Positions 53,657-61,744 of a stretch of 64,000 bases of DNA are shown piece by piece. The stretch comes from an uncultured Bacteroidales bacterium (GTDB lineage: Bacteria; Bacteroidota; Bacteroidia; Bacteroidales; Paludibacteraceae), in the NCBI GenBank assembly GCA_944321895.1, contig CALUNA010000007.1:55506-119505 (forward strand), given 5' to 3'. Every line of letters starts with the position of its first letter. Positions within the stretch are counted from its first letter, which is position 1. The notes beneath the pieces are model-generated. The model was not told the origin of the DNA. It saw only the letters and a program-made list of their open reading frames with translations, and ran no database searches. The position numbers and the translations under genes are program-made.

Positions 53657-53975
53657 TGCACAAACTTTTAATCATAAAAAACACTAAATCAAGCCCCGAC
53701 CACAAACCATACGGCAAAACAACCCATGCAGAATGATGACTGACAGGAGTGGAAAATTGATCTATGGCGTAGATTTGTTCACACATGGCCGGATTTCAAA
53801 AATGGTTAACTTTTATCTTTACACAAACCGGAATTGTTTTTCCGGTAAAAATGTCACCAAAACAATTCAACTGCAAATCAGCAGAAAGAAATTCTTCTGG
53901 CGGCAAAGGAACAAAAAAAAATCAAAAGCGCAATCGTTTGCAGTATGTTATAAAACATGGTTTTGTTTTTTAACA

Positions 53976-54791
53976 TTACACCTGCCTTTTATAAGCATCA
54001 ATAGCATCTTTAACAGAGCCATGCAACAGCAGCAGATTATTAGCCTGCTGGTAATCAAGCCCGAGCTCCTCCACAATCATACGGGTTCCCCTGTCCACTA
54101 ATTTGGCGTTCGACAATTGCATGTTGACCATTTTGTTGCCTTTTACACGCCCCAACTGAATCATGGTCGTAGTTGTTATCATGTTCAAAATCAACTTCTG
54201 GGCCGTTCCTGACTTCAATCGCGTACTTCCTGTTACAAACTCCGGTCCGACAATCGCTTCTATCTTTATATCAGCCTCCTGTGAAATAGGAGCATCCGGA
54301 TTGCACGAAATGGAAGCCGTCAATATGCCATGCTCCCGCGCATGACGCAACGCACCTATCACATAAGGCGTCGTACCGGAAGCAGCAATGCCCACAACCG
54401 TATCCGAACTGTTGATGTTACGTTCGCACAATTCTTCCCAACCGCGGTCAAAGTCATCTTCCGCCTTCTCAACCGGCTTTCGCAGCGCGACGTCGCCTCC
54501 GGCTATCAGGCCGACCACCAAATGAGAAGGCATACCGAAAGTCGGCGGAATTTCCGATGCATCCAGCACCCCAAGCCTGCCGCTCGTCCCGGCACCCAGA
54601 TAAAAAATACGGCCACCACGTTTCATGCGTTCCACGATTTTTTCCACCAGGTCTGCTATTTGGGGAATCGCTTTGGCTACTGCCAAAGGGACCTTGCGAT
54701 CTTCCATGTTCATTTCCTGCAATAATTCAGGGACACTCTTCTTTTCCAAATCATCATATAAAGATGATTTTTCCGTGATTTTCTGGAACAT
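53976..54791 (-). CDS. murQ: N-acetylmuramic acid 6-phosphate etherase
   Basis: MurQ removes the lactyl ether from MurNAc-6-P to give GlcNAc-6-P and D-lactate in the cytoplasm. The 271-residue SIS-domain protein has GRIFYLGAGTSGRLGVLDAS with Glu80 following as the catalytic acid, and Glu111 in KAEDDFDRG. The sugar-phosphate loops VVGIAASGTTPYVIGAL and LKSGTAQKLILNMITT are also present. It is slightly shorter than E. coli MurQ. It starts 2 bp after the kinase gene, so both belong to one operon. This gene is the strongest evidence that the neighbourhood handles MurNAc. Confidence 0.95.
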   Translation of the reverse strand: MFQKITEKSSLYDDLEKKSVPELLQEMNMEDRKVPLAVAKAIPQIADLVEKIVERMKRGGRIFYLGAGTSGRLGVLDASEIPPTFGMPSHLVVGLIAGGDVALRKPVEKAEDDFDRGWEELCERNINSSDTVVGIAASGTTPYVIGALRHAREHGILTASISCNPDAPISQEADIKIEAIVGPEFVTGSTRLKSGTAQKLILNMITTTTMIQLGRVKGNKMVNMQLSNAKLVDRGTRMIVEELGLDYQQANNLLLLHGSVKDAIDAYKRQV

Positions 54792-54793
54792 AA

Positions 54794-55645
54794 CTATTTT
54801 CTAATTTTATGATAACGTATCAAACCTTCCAACGGCTCCTGCATTATATCCGCCAATTCCAAATCGTGAGCTTCAAGCACTTTCTTCAAAACTTCGGCAT
54901 AGTAATAGGCCACAGAACCGACAAACCCCACTTTACGCCCTTTAGTCTCATATTGTGAAACATTGCGCACCACAAACGCATCAAAACTATCATATACAAT
55001 ACTATAAATGGCAGGATGAGAAATATTTTCGGATAAAAACTTGGAAAAGCCGGCCAGAAAGCGGTTCGGGAAAGGGCGTTTATATACATTTTCCAGAATT
55101 TCCGCCGCTGTCAGTTTATAGGCAGCAAAGAACTTTCCGCACAAATCATCATCCAATTGCTTTTTAAGCACATTGCCTACCAAAATCCGTCCTAACACGG
55201 CACCACTTCCTTCATCACCCAATATGAATCCCAAAGGGGAAACGTTTTTCACAATAACGCTGCCATCGTAATAACACGAATTGGAACCAGTCCCCAAGAT
55301 ACATGCAATGCCTGCCGACTGCCCGAACAAAGCACGCGCCGCAGCTAACAAATCCGATTCTAGTGAAACCGAAGCCTGCGGGAAACACGAAGACAAAGCC
55401 GCCGAAACGACTCCTTTTTTTTCTGCCGTGCAACCCGCGCCATAGAAATACACAGCATTGATTGTGCCTATCCACATATATTGCTGCAAAGAAGGCCACA
55501 ATTGCTGTTCTACCGCCTGCCGGATTTCATTTTCCGACTGGTAAAACGGATTTATCCCATCCGTTACAAACTCCGAATGTTGCCCATTAGCCGTACACAG
55601 GCTCCAATGGGTTTTTGTAGAACCACTATCTGCTACCAATATCAT
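54794..55645 (-). CDS. BadF/NagK-type amino-sugar kinase, candidate MurNAc/GlcNAc kinase (MurK-like)
   Basis: The 283-residue ASKHA-fold protein has the phosphate-1 motif VADSGSTKTHW (residues 4-14), the phosphate-2 region GIACILGTGSNSCYY and the adenosine motif VGFVGSVAYYYAEVL, plus PLGFILGDEGSGAVLGR. This is the BcrAD_BadFG fold of GlcNAc kinases and of MurK, which phosphorylates MurNAc (and GlcNAc) at position 6. Being upstream of and nearly fused to murQ, it likely supplies MurNAc-6-P for it; sugar specificity is inferred from context. The murK-murQ pairing is known from Tannerella forsythia and Clostridium. Confidence 0.85.
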   Translation of the reverse strand: MILVADSGSTKTHWSLCTANGQHSEFVTDGINPFYQSENEIRQAVEQQLWPSLQQYMWIGTINAVYFYGAGCTAEKKGVVSAALSSCFPQASVSLESDLLAAARALFGQSAGIACILGTGSNSCYYDGSVIVKNVSPLGFILGDEGSGAVLGRILVGNVLKKQLDDDLCGKFFAAYKLTAAEILENVYKRPFPNRFLAGFSKFLSENISHPAIYSIVYDSFDAFVVRNVSQYETKGRKVGFVGSVAYYYAEVLKKVLEAHDLELADIMQEPLEGLIRYHKIRK

Positions 55646-55843
55646 TTTTAAATCCTTTTATTTGATACCAATTACATTATGCACAAATTCATGCAATCGT
55701 TTACAATCCACCAAGCAAGAAAACAAAGCCAAGAACAGGCACTTTCAGCTTATAAAAACAAACAGGAATGGATTGCCCGCCGACAAAGTAACACAAAAGA
55801 TTTGACTTTTACAATTTTTTCAGCGAAAAAATAAATTTTACTC
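55646..55843. other. Divergent promoter region (kinase side)
   Basis: The 200 bp upstream of the kinase are AT-rich. A TACTTTG on the minus strand (55790-55784) with TTG at 55816-55814 is a weak promoter candidate for kinase-murQ, one base short of the -7 consensus. Confidence 0.4.
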
Positions 55844-55859
55844 GCAAACGTTTGCGACA
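55844..55859. promoter_or_regulatory. Perfect LacI/GalR-type operator palindrome
   Basis: TCGCAAACGTTTGCGA is a 16-bp perfect palindrome with the central CG typical of LacI-family operators. It ends 4 bp before the -33 element of the plus-strand operon and lies upstream of the divergent kinase-murQ operon. No LacI-family regulator is encoded in the window. Confidence 0.7.
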
Positions 55860-55863
55860 CATA

Positions 55864-55893
55864 TTGCTTATTCAAATTAAATTCGTACCTTTG
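55864..55893 (+). promoter_or_regulatory. Promoter of the NagB-like/LmbE to AmpG operon
   Basis: TTG (55864-55866), a 19-nt spacer and TACCTTTG (55886-55893) match the consensus, 46 nt before the start codon. The in-frame ATG at 55852 lies upstream of it and cannot be the start. Confidence 0.75.
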
Positions 55894-55938
55894 ACGCGTA
55901 AAAATATAAACCACAACAACAAAAAAAATCTATTTGCA

Positions 55939-57921
55939 ATGAAAACAAACTTAAGTTCTCAAATCACGCTCTCGCGCGTGTCCCAAAACCTGTACAAACC
56001 CAACGATGTTTTCGAGTTATCGCGTGTAACACGTTTGGAAAAAGTCAGGACGGAGATTTATGAAACAGCCCATGAAGGTGCCATACGGATTGCCAACTAC
56101 ATAGCGCAACTGATTATCCAGAAGCAATCGTGTTTCCAGAAATTTGTCATGAGCGTTGCCACCGGCCAATCCACCGTTGAAATTTTTAAAGAATTGGTAC
56201 GAAAACATGAAGAGGAAAACCTGAGTTTCAAGAACGTCATCCTTTTCAACTTATACGAATACTTCCCACTCACCAATGAAAATTCAGGTTGTTTTGCCCA
56301 ATTGAGGGAAATATTCATAAACAAAATAGACATCGAACCGAGCAACATATTCACACTTCGCGGGAATCTGGACAAATCGGAGATCTTTTCGGAATGTGCC
56401 AACTACGAAAAGAAAATCGCCGAAATGGGCGGTATTGATTTCCAATTGCTGGGCATCGGACGTGGCGGCAACATCGGCTTTAACGAACCTGGTACACAAA
56501 TCAATTCTACCACGCGCCTTGTGTTGCTCGATAACGTATCCAAGAAAGATGCGACCGACTTATTCGGCAGCGTGGAAAACGTGCCAATCAGCGCAATCAC
56601 AATGGGCATAGGCACCATCATGAAATCCAGAGAGGTCGTACTGGCTGCATGGGGCGAACACAAAGCCACCCAAATAAAGGATGCCATTGAACAACCCGCC
56701 TCTCTGAGCAATCCGGCCTCTGCCCTGCAGCAACATCCAAATGTCAGATTCGTGGTTGACCTGCCGGCAGCATCCGAACTGACACGCCTGAGCAGACCCT
56801 GGCTGCTGACATCGTGCGAGTGGGATGACAAACTGATCCGCCGCGCCATTGTATGGCTCTGCGAAAAGACACAGAAACCCATTTTGAAACTGACAAACAA
56901 AGATTATAACGAAAACGGCTTGAGCGACCTGCTGAACATCTACGGCTCGGCTTACAACTGCAACATAAAGATATTTAACGATTTACAGCACACCATTACC
57001 GGATGGCCCGGTGGAAAGCCCAATGCAGATGACAGCAACCGCCCCGAACGTGCCAAACCATATCCGAAAAAGGTGCTGATCTTCAGTCCGCACCCTGATG
57101 ATGATGTCATCTCCATGGGCGCCACATTCCATCGTCTTATCGAACAAAAACATGACGTACACGTAGCTTATGAAACCTCTGGTAACATTGCCGTTGCCGA
57201 CGATGAAGTCATTCGTTTCCTTTCTTTCCTAAAAGGTTTCGGTGAAATGTACGATAAAGGAAACAAAGAGTTGGAAGCCAAATGCACTGAATTTACCAAC
57301 TTCATCCTGCACGACAAGAAAGATGGTGACAGCGACACCCGTGACATTTTGAATCTGAAAGCCTTGCTCCGCCGGGGTGAAGCACGTGCCGCATGCCGCT
57401 ACATGGGACTTCCTGCCGAACATGTGCATTTCCTGAATTTGCCGTTCTACGAAACAGGTGCCATCAAGAAAGGCGACCTGACACAAGCCGATGTCGATAT
57501 TATCAAAAAGTTGCTGGATGAACTGAAACCGCACCAAATCTACGTAGCCGGCGATTTGGCAGACCCGCACGGGACACACAAAGTCTGCCTGGATGCCGTT
57601 CTGGCCGCCATCGACGAAATGAAAGGCGAGGCTTGGTTGAAAGATTGCCGCATTTGGATGTATCGCGGAGCCTGGAAAGAATGGGAAATCGACCATATAG
57701 AAATGGCAGTGCCCATCAGCCCGGAGGAATTGCGTTTCAAACGGAACACCATCCTGAAACACCAGTCACAAATGGAAAGTGCACCGTTTATGGGCAATGA
57801 TGAACGCCTGTTCTGGCAACGTGCAGAAGACAGAAACCGCGCGACCGCCGAATTGTATGCACAATTAGGTCTGGCCTCGTATGAAGCCATCGAAGCATTC
57901 GTGCAATACCATCCGTTATAA
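55939..57921 (+). CDS. Two-domain protein: NagB-like isomerase domain fused to a PIG-L/LmbE deacetylase domain
   Basis: The 660-residue protein starts at the ATG at 55939 (MKTNLSSQITLSRV). Residues about 20-260 are a glucosamine-6-phosphate deaminase fold (VATGQSTVEIF, GIGRGGNIGFNEPG). Residues about 375-600 are a LmbE/PIG-L domain with the zinc motif SPHPDDDV (383-390) and DPHGTHKVC. In the first domain the E. coli NagB catalytic Asp72 (MDEY) is Tyr (NLYEY, 104-108), and Asp141/His143 (NDGHIAFNEP) are Gly and Asn, so ordinary deaminase chemistry is doubtful. The LmbE metal ligands are kept, suggesting an N-deacetylase on an amino sugar. It heads a five-gene operon. Confidence 0.88.
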   Translation: MKTNLSSQITLSRVSQNLYKPNDVFELSRVTRLEKVRTEIYETAHEGAIRIANYIAQLIIQKQSCFQKFVMSVATGQSTVEIFKELVRKHEEENLSFKNVILFNLYEYFPLTNENSGCFAQLREIFINKIDIEPSNIFTLRGNLDKSEIFSECANYEKKIAEMGGIDFQLLGIGRGGNIGFNEPGTQINSTTRLVLLDNVSKKDATDLFGSVENVPISAITMGIGTIMKSREVVLAAWGEHKATQIKDAIEQPASLSNPASALQQHPNVRFVVDLPAASELTRLSRPWLLTSCEWDDKLIRRAIVWLCEKTQKPILKLTNKDYNENGLSDLLNIYGSAYNCNIKIFNDLQHTITGWPGGKPNADDSNRPERAKPYPKKVLIFSPHPDDDVISMGATFHRLIEQKHDVHVAYETSGNIAVADDEVIRFLSFLKGFGEMYDKGNKELEAKCTEFTNFILHDKKDGDSDTRDILNLKALLRRGEARAACRYMGLPAEHVHFLNLPFYETGAIKKGDLTQADVDIIKKLLDELKPHQIYVAGDLADPHGTHKVCLDAVLAAIDEMKGEAWLKDCRIWMYRGAWKEWEIDHIEMAVPISPEELRFKRNTILKHQSQMESAPFMGNDERLFWQRAEDRNRATAELYAQLGLASYEAIEAFVQYHPL

Positions 57922-57939
57922 TAACTTAATACGACTGTT

Positions 57940-59391
57940 ATGATTAATTGTTTTGTTCCATGCAGCGAACCTCTGCAAACAGCCAAAACGGTTGAAGCAT
58001 TGCGTGCATCACAACTGGTAAAGAACATTTTCATTATCGTTGCCGGAAACACGGACATCCGAATTGAAGGATGCCCGGTTATCCGCGCCGAGAACCTGGC
58101 GAGCAGCAACTGCATACGGAAAATTGCCGAAGCCGCAGACAGCGAGTTCACACTGATTTATACCAAACAAACACCGCTGGAAATCGGACAATACGGTTTG
58201 GAACGTTTTTGCCATATCGCGCAGGACTCCTGCGCCGGCCTGGTTTATGCAGATTACTACCAGATTACTGACGGCAAACGCTCTTGCCTGCCTACGATCG
58301 ACTACCAGCAAGGAAGTCTGCGCGACGATTTTAATTTCGGCTCCGTGCTGTTCTATAACACCGCCGAACTCAAAAAGGCCGCAAGCATGGAACAAAACAA
58401 TTATCTTTACGCGGGACTGTACGACCTGCGACTGAAAGTTTCCGAATCGGCAGGAATCGTGCACATCAACGAGTTCCTGTACGCCGAAGTGGAAACCGAC
58501 ACGCGAAAAAGCGGCGAGAAACAGTTCGATTACGTTGACCCGAAAAACAGAGCCGTCCAGATTGAAATGGAAGAGGCCTGCACCAGCCACTTGAAACGTA
58601 TAGGCGGATACCTGCCGCCCAAATTTCAAGAAATAGACTTCAACAAGGGCGATTTCGAAAACGAGGCATCCGTCATAATTCCGGTACGCAACCGCGAACG
58701 CACACTGGAAGATGCCATCCGGTCGGTATTGAACCAAAAAACCGACTTCAAATTCAACCTGATTGTCATTGACAACCACTCCACAGACCGCACGGGCGAC
58801 ATCATAGAAAAATACGCGCAAGCGGATAAGCGTGTCATCCATCTCATACCCGAACGGACAGACTTGGGCATCGGAGGATGCTGGAACGCCGGTATTGACC
58901 ATCCCGCATGTGGCAAATTCGCCGTGCAACTGGACAGCGACGACGTGTACGAGGATGAACATACGCTGCAAACCATGGTCAATGCTTTCTACGAGCAGAA
59001 ATGCGCCATGGTTGTAGGCTCTTACACCATGACCAACATCAACATGCAGCCCATCCCGCCTGGACTCATTGACCACAAGGAATGGACGCCTGAAAACGGC
59101 CGTAACAACGCGCTGCGCATCAACGGTCTGGGAGCACCACGGGCGTTTTACACACCGTTGCTCCGCAAAATCAGGGTACCAAACACCAGTTATGGAGAAG
59201 ATTACGCACTCGGTTTGTATTTCAGCAGACGTTATCAAATCGGGCGCATCATGAAATCCGTGTACCTGTGCCGCCGCTGGGATGACAACTCGGATGCCGC
59301 ACTAGACATAAGCAAAATCAACGCGAACAATTCATATAAGGATAAAATCCGTACCATAGAACTTATGGCACGAATTGCCATGCCAAAATAA
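57940..59391 (+). CDS. Family 2 glycosyltransferase with an extra N-terminal domain
   Basis: The 483-residue protein has a C-terminal GT-A domain (about 245-480) with [20 protein letters not shown], the nucleotide-sugar DSDD motif in [13 protein letters not shown] and [11 protein letters not shown]. The N-terminal 240 residues resemble a second, degenerate GT-A-like fold ([14 protein letters not shown]). There is no membrane segment, so it is soluble and cytoplasmic. It uses an NDP-sugar donor; acceptor unknown. The gap to the preceding gene is 18 bp and to the next 4 bp, so it belongs tightly to the operon, whose other members suggest a sugar from cell-wall turnover. Confidence 0.85.
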   Translation: MINCFVPCSEPLQTAKTVEALRASQLVKNIFIIVAGNTDIRIEGCPVIRAENLASSNCIRKIAEAADSEFTLIYTKQTPLEIGQYGLERFCHIAQDSCAGLVYADYYQITDGKRSCLPTIDYQQGSLRDDFNFGSVLFYNTAELKKAASMEQNNYLYAGLYDLRLKVSESAGIVHINEFLYAEVETDTRKSGEKQFDYVDPKNRAVQIEMEEACTSHLKRIGGYLPPKFQEIDFNKGDFENEASVIIPVRNRERTLEDAIRSVLNQKTDFKFNLIVIDNHSTDRTGDIIEKYAQADKRVIHLIPERTDLGIGGCWNAGIDHPACGKFAVQLDSDDVYEDEHTLQTMVNAFYEQKCAMVVGSYTMTNINMQPIPPGLIDHKEWTPENGRNNALRINGLGAPRAFYTPLLRKIRVPNTSYGEDYALGLYFSRRYQIGRIMKSVYLCRRWDDNSDAALDISKINANNSYKDKIRTIELMARIAMPK

Positions 59392-59395
59392 GATC

Positions 59396-60283
59396 ATGTT
59401 ACAAGCCCGCATAGAACAGCTCTTCAGAGAGCAGACTACGCAATGGGAACTGGCACGCAAGAATTTTTCGGACCTGCAAAACGTCAGGACCAGACGGTTT
59501 CATTTTGATGGGTTTGATGTGGTTGTACAGTTCAATCCGGCGCGTATCGTATCATCCGGCGCGAAAACGGATGCGAAAACCATCGCCGCGCGCAAATGTT
59601 TCCTCTGCCAAGACAACCGGCCGGCAGAACAAGATGGCATTGCCTGGAAAGACTATACCATTCTGGTCAATCCGTTCCCCATTTTTCCGGAACATTTCAC
59701 CATTCCGCGCAACGGGCACACGGAACAAGCCATAAAACCCTATTTTGCCGACATGCTGGAACTTGCACAGGCCATGGCCAAATGGGTTGTGTTCTACAAC
59801 GGGCCGCGATGCGGCGCATCCGCACCCGACCACATGCACTTCCAGGCCGGCACCAAGGATTTCCTGCCGCTGCTGCGCGATTATCGTTCCCTGCCCAAAC
59901 AAACCATCAGCTTGACAGGCAACTGCGCCATCCATACGCTGCCAGACTACCTGCGCACCGTTTATTGCCTGGAAACGGCCGATGCCGATGCCGCACAACA
60001 GGCTTTCAACGAACTATATGGCCAATGGCAAGCCGGACAGGCCGAAGAACCGATGATGAACATCGTGTGCTCCTACGACGACAACGCCTGGCGGATATTC
60101 ATCCTGCCGCGCAAACAGTTCCGCCCCTGGCAGTACACGGCCGAGCCCGGCAAGCAACTGCTCATCAGTCCGGCAACCGTCGAAATGGCCGGCGTATTCA
60201 TAACACCGGTCGAAGCGCATTTTGAGCGCATCACAGCCGATGACATCCGCGACATCTATGCACAAACAACCCTGAAAACCTGA
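59396..60283 (+). CDS. DUF4922 protein, GalT/HIT-like phosphorylase or nucleotidyltransferase
   Basis: The 295-residue protein is cytoplasmic. It has a CFLC pair near residue 64 (zinc-like, as in GalT) and NPFPIFPEHFTIP, then FYNGPRCGASAPDHMHFQAG near residue 140-160. The latter is a HIT-superfamily active site (H-x-H-x-x-A) as in GDP-sugar phosphorylases and Ap4A phosphorylase. This is established fold knowledge applied by eye; biochemical function is unknown. Placed between a glycosyltransferase and SpoIID, it may form or break an NDP-sugar in the cytoplasm. I chose the ATG at 59396; the open frame from 59375 overlaps the glycosyltransferase. Confidence 0.75.
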   Translation: MLQARIEQLFREQTTQWELARKNFSDLQNVRTRRFHFDGFDVVVQFNPARIVSSGAKTDAKTIAARKCFLCQDNRPAEQDGIAWKDYTILVNPFPIFPEHFTIPRNGHTEQAIKPYFADMLELAQAMAKWVVFYNGPRCGASAPDHMHFQAGTKDFLPLLRDYRSLPKQTISLTGNCAIHTLPDYLRTVYCLETADADAAQQAFNELYGQWQAGQAEEPMMNIVCSYDDNAWRIFILPRKQFRPWQYTAEPGKQLLISPATVEMAGVFITPVEAHFERITADDIRDIYAQTTLKT

Positions 60284-60287
60284 TAAA

Positions 60288-61739
60288 ATGGCACTTATAC
60301 AACGCAAAGACAAGATAACAGAAGCCTGCGATTCAGGCAAAATATTCGTGCCCGGGGCCGATGTTTTCCGACAGGACCCGCCCGTATCCGCGGAAGCGGA
60401 CATGGAACAGTTCCCGAAGCAACAGAAAGAACCGGCCGTCGATGTCGGCATCATGAGTGCACCGGAAATCACGTTTGAACTTGACAGCCCGTTCCACTGC
60501 GAAACACTGCATAGAACTTTGCCGACAGGTTGCTACCGCGTATCAGCCGAAGCCGGCAAGCTCCGTTTTGAAAATGAACTGTCAGACTGTTTCAAATTCA
60601 TGCCCGCAAGTCCGCAGGATTACACTGCCCCGCAAGGCTACTTTGCGTTGCACGACGTCGTTATCGGAGTTGATTTTCACTGGGAACGGCGGGAAATCCA
60701 ACGCTTCAAGGGACAGCTGCATTTCGTTCACAACGGAGGGAAAGTCGTGGCCATCAACCGCATACACACTGAAGCCTACCTGTACAGCGTCATCGCATCC
60801 GAAATGAACGCAACCGCCTCTCTGGAATTGCTGAAAGCCCATGCGGTCATATCGCGCTCATGGCTGCTCGCGCCCATGTTGCACCCAGAAAAGGCCGGAC
60901 ATACGCCCATGCGTGAAAAAATACAGACCGGAGAAATCACACGTTGGTACGAACGTGACGCACACGAGCTGTTCGACGTTTGTGCAGATGACCACTGCCA
61001 GCGATATCAGGGCATCGTCCGCGCGCGGACACCAAATGTCCGGACCGCCATCGAGACCACACGCGGCGAAGTGCTCACACACAACGGACAAGTCTGCGAT
61101 GCGCGCTTCTCCAAATCGTGCGGCGGCGTGTCCGAACTGTTCGAGAACTGCTGGGCGGATGAACACCACCCCTATCTGGAAGCCATCAAAGACGATGGCA
61201 TCAACCGGCCGGTGCCAGACCTGACTACGGAAGAAAACGCAGAAAAATGGATTCGCAGCAAGCCGGCATGTTTCTGCAACACGAATGACCGCAACATCCT
61301 GAGTCAGGTCCTGAACACCTACGACTTCGAGACCACCGATTTTTTCCGCTGGACGAAGACTTACGGACAAGATGAGTTGTCAGAGTTAATCAGGCGGCGT
61401 TCCGGCATCGATTTTGGCACCGTGACCGACCTGGTTCCGCTCAAACGCGGCACTTCGGGGCGCATTGTGCGCCTGAAAATCGTCGGTACGAAACGGACAC
61501 TCATTGTGGGCAAGGAGCTGGAAATACGCAAATGGTTGTCTGAAAGCCACCTGTACAGTTCCGCATTTGTGGTGGATCGCGACCCGGCAGGCAACTTCAC
61601 GCTCACCGGCGCGGGATGGGGACACGGTGTAGGCCTGTGCCAGATAGGCGCAGCCGTCATGGGTGCGCAAGGCTATGACTATAAACAAATATTGCAACAC
61701 TATTTCACCGGCGCACGTATCAGCCGGATATACGATTGA
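60288..61739 (+). CDS. SpoIID/LytB-domain protein without signal peptide
   Basis: The 483-residue protein has the SpoIID domain: RIHTEAYLYSVIASEMN (about 158-174, Glu172 as the likely catalytic acid), LKAHAVISRSWLL, FSKSCGGVSELF, and the C-terminal GAGWGHGVGLCQIGAAVMG. SpoIID is a lytic transglycosylase that cuts only denuded peptidoglycan strands. Here no signal peptide or membrane anchor is visible, so it would work in the cytoplasm on imported fragments, which is unusual for this family. The gene starts 4 bp after DUF4922 and its TGA comes 5 bp before the AmpG-like start. Confidence 0.87.
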   Translation: MALIQRKDKITEACDSGKIFVPGADVFRQDPPVSAEADMEQFPKQQKEPAVDVGIMSAPEITFELDSPFHCETLHRTLPTGCYRVSAEAGKLRFENELSDCFKFMPASPQDYTAPQGYFALHDVVIGVDFHWERREIQRFKGQLHFVHNGGKVVAINRIHTEAYLYSVIASEMNATASLELLKAHAVISRSWLLAPMLHPEKAGHTPMREKIQTGEITRWYERDAHELFDVCADDHCQRYQGIVRARTPNVRTAIETTRGEVLTHNGQVCDARFSKSCGGVSELFENCWADEHHPYLEAIKDDGINRPVPDLTTEENAEKWIRSKPACFCNTNDRNILSQVLNTYDFETTDFFRWTKTYGQDELSELIRRRSGIDFGTVTDLVPLKRGTSGRIVRLKIVGTKRTLIVGKELEIRKWLSESHLYSSAFVVDRDPAGNFTLTGAGWGHGVGLCQIGAAVMGAQGYDYKQILQHYFTGARISRIYD

Positions 61740-61744
61740 ACAAA

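Larger units (their letters stand above)
53469..53975. other. Intergenic region between susC and murQ
   Basis: Five hundred bases without a supported ORF. It holds a GT dinucleotide tract (53619-53637) directly next to a 17-bp palindrome (53640-53656). I found no exact TAnnTTTG promoter for susC; TAATTTG (53590-53584, minus) is the closest. Confidence 0.5.

Noticed and set aside
55852..55938. N-terminal extension of the NagB-like protein
   Set aside because: The earlier ATG overlaps the LacI-type palindrome and lies upstream of the promoter.
58009..59238. 409-codon minus-strand frame opposite the glycosyltransferase
   Set aside because: It is antisense to a clear GT2 gene inside a tight operon and has no recognisable domain.
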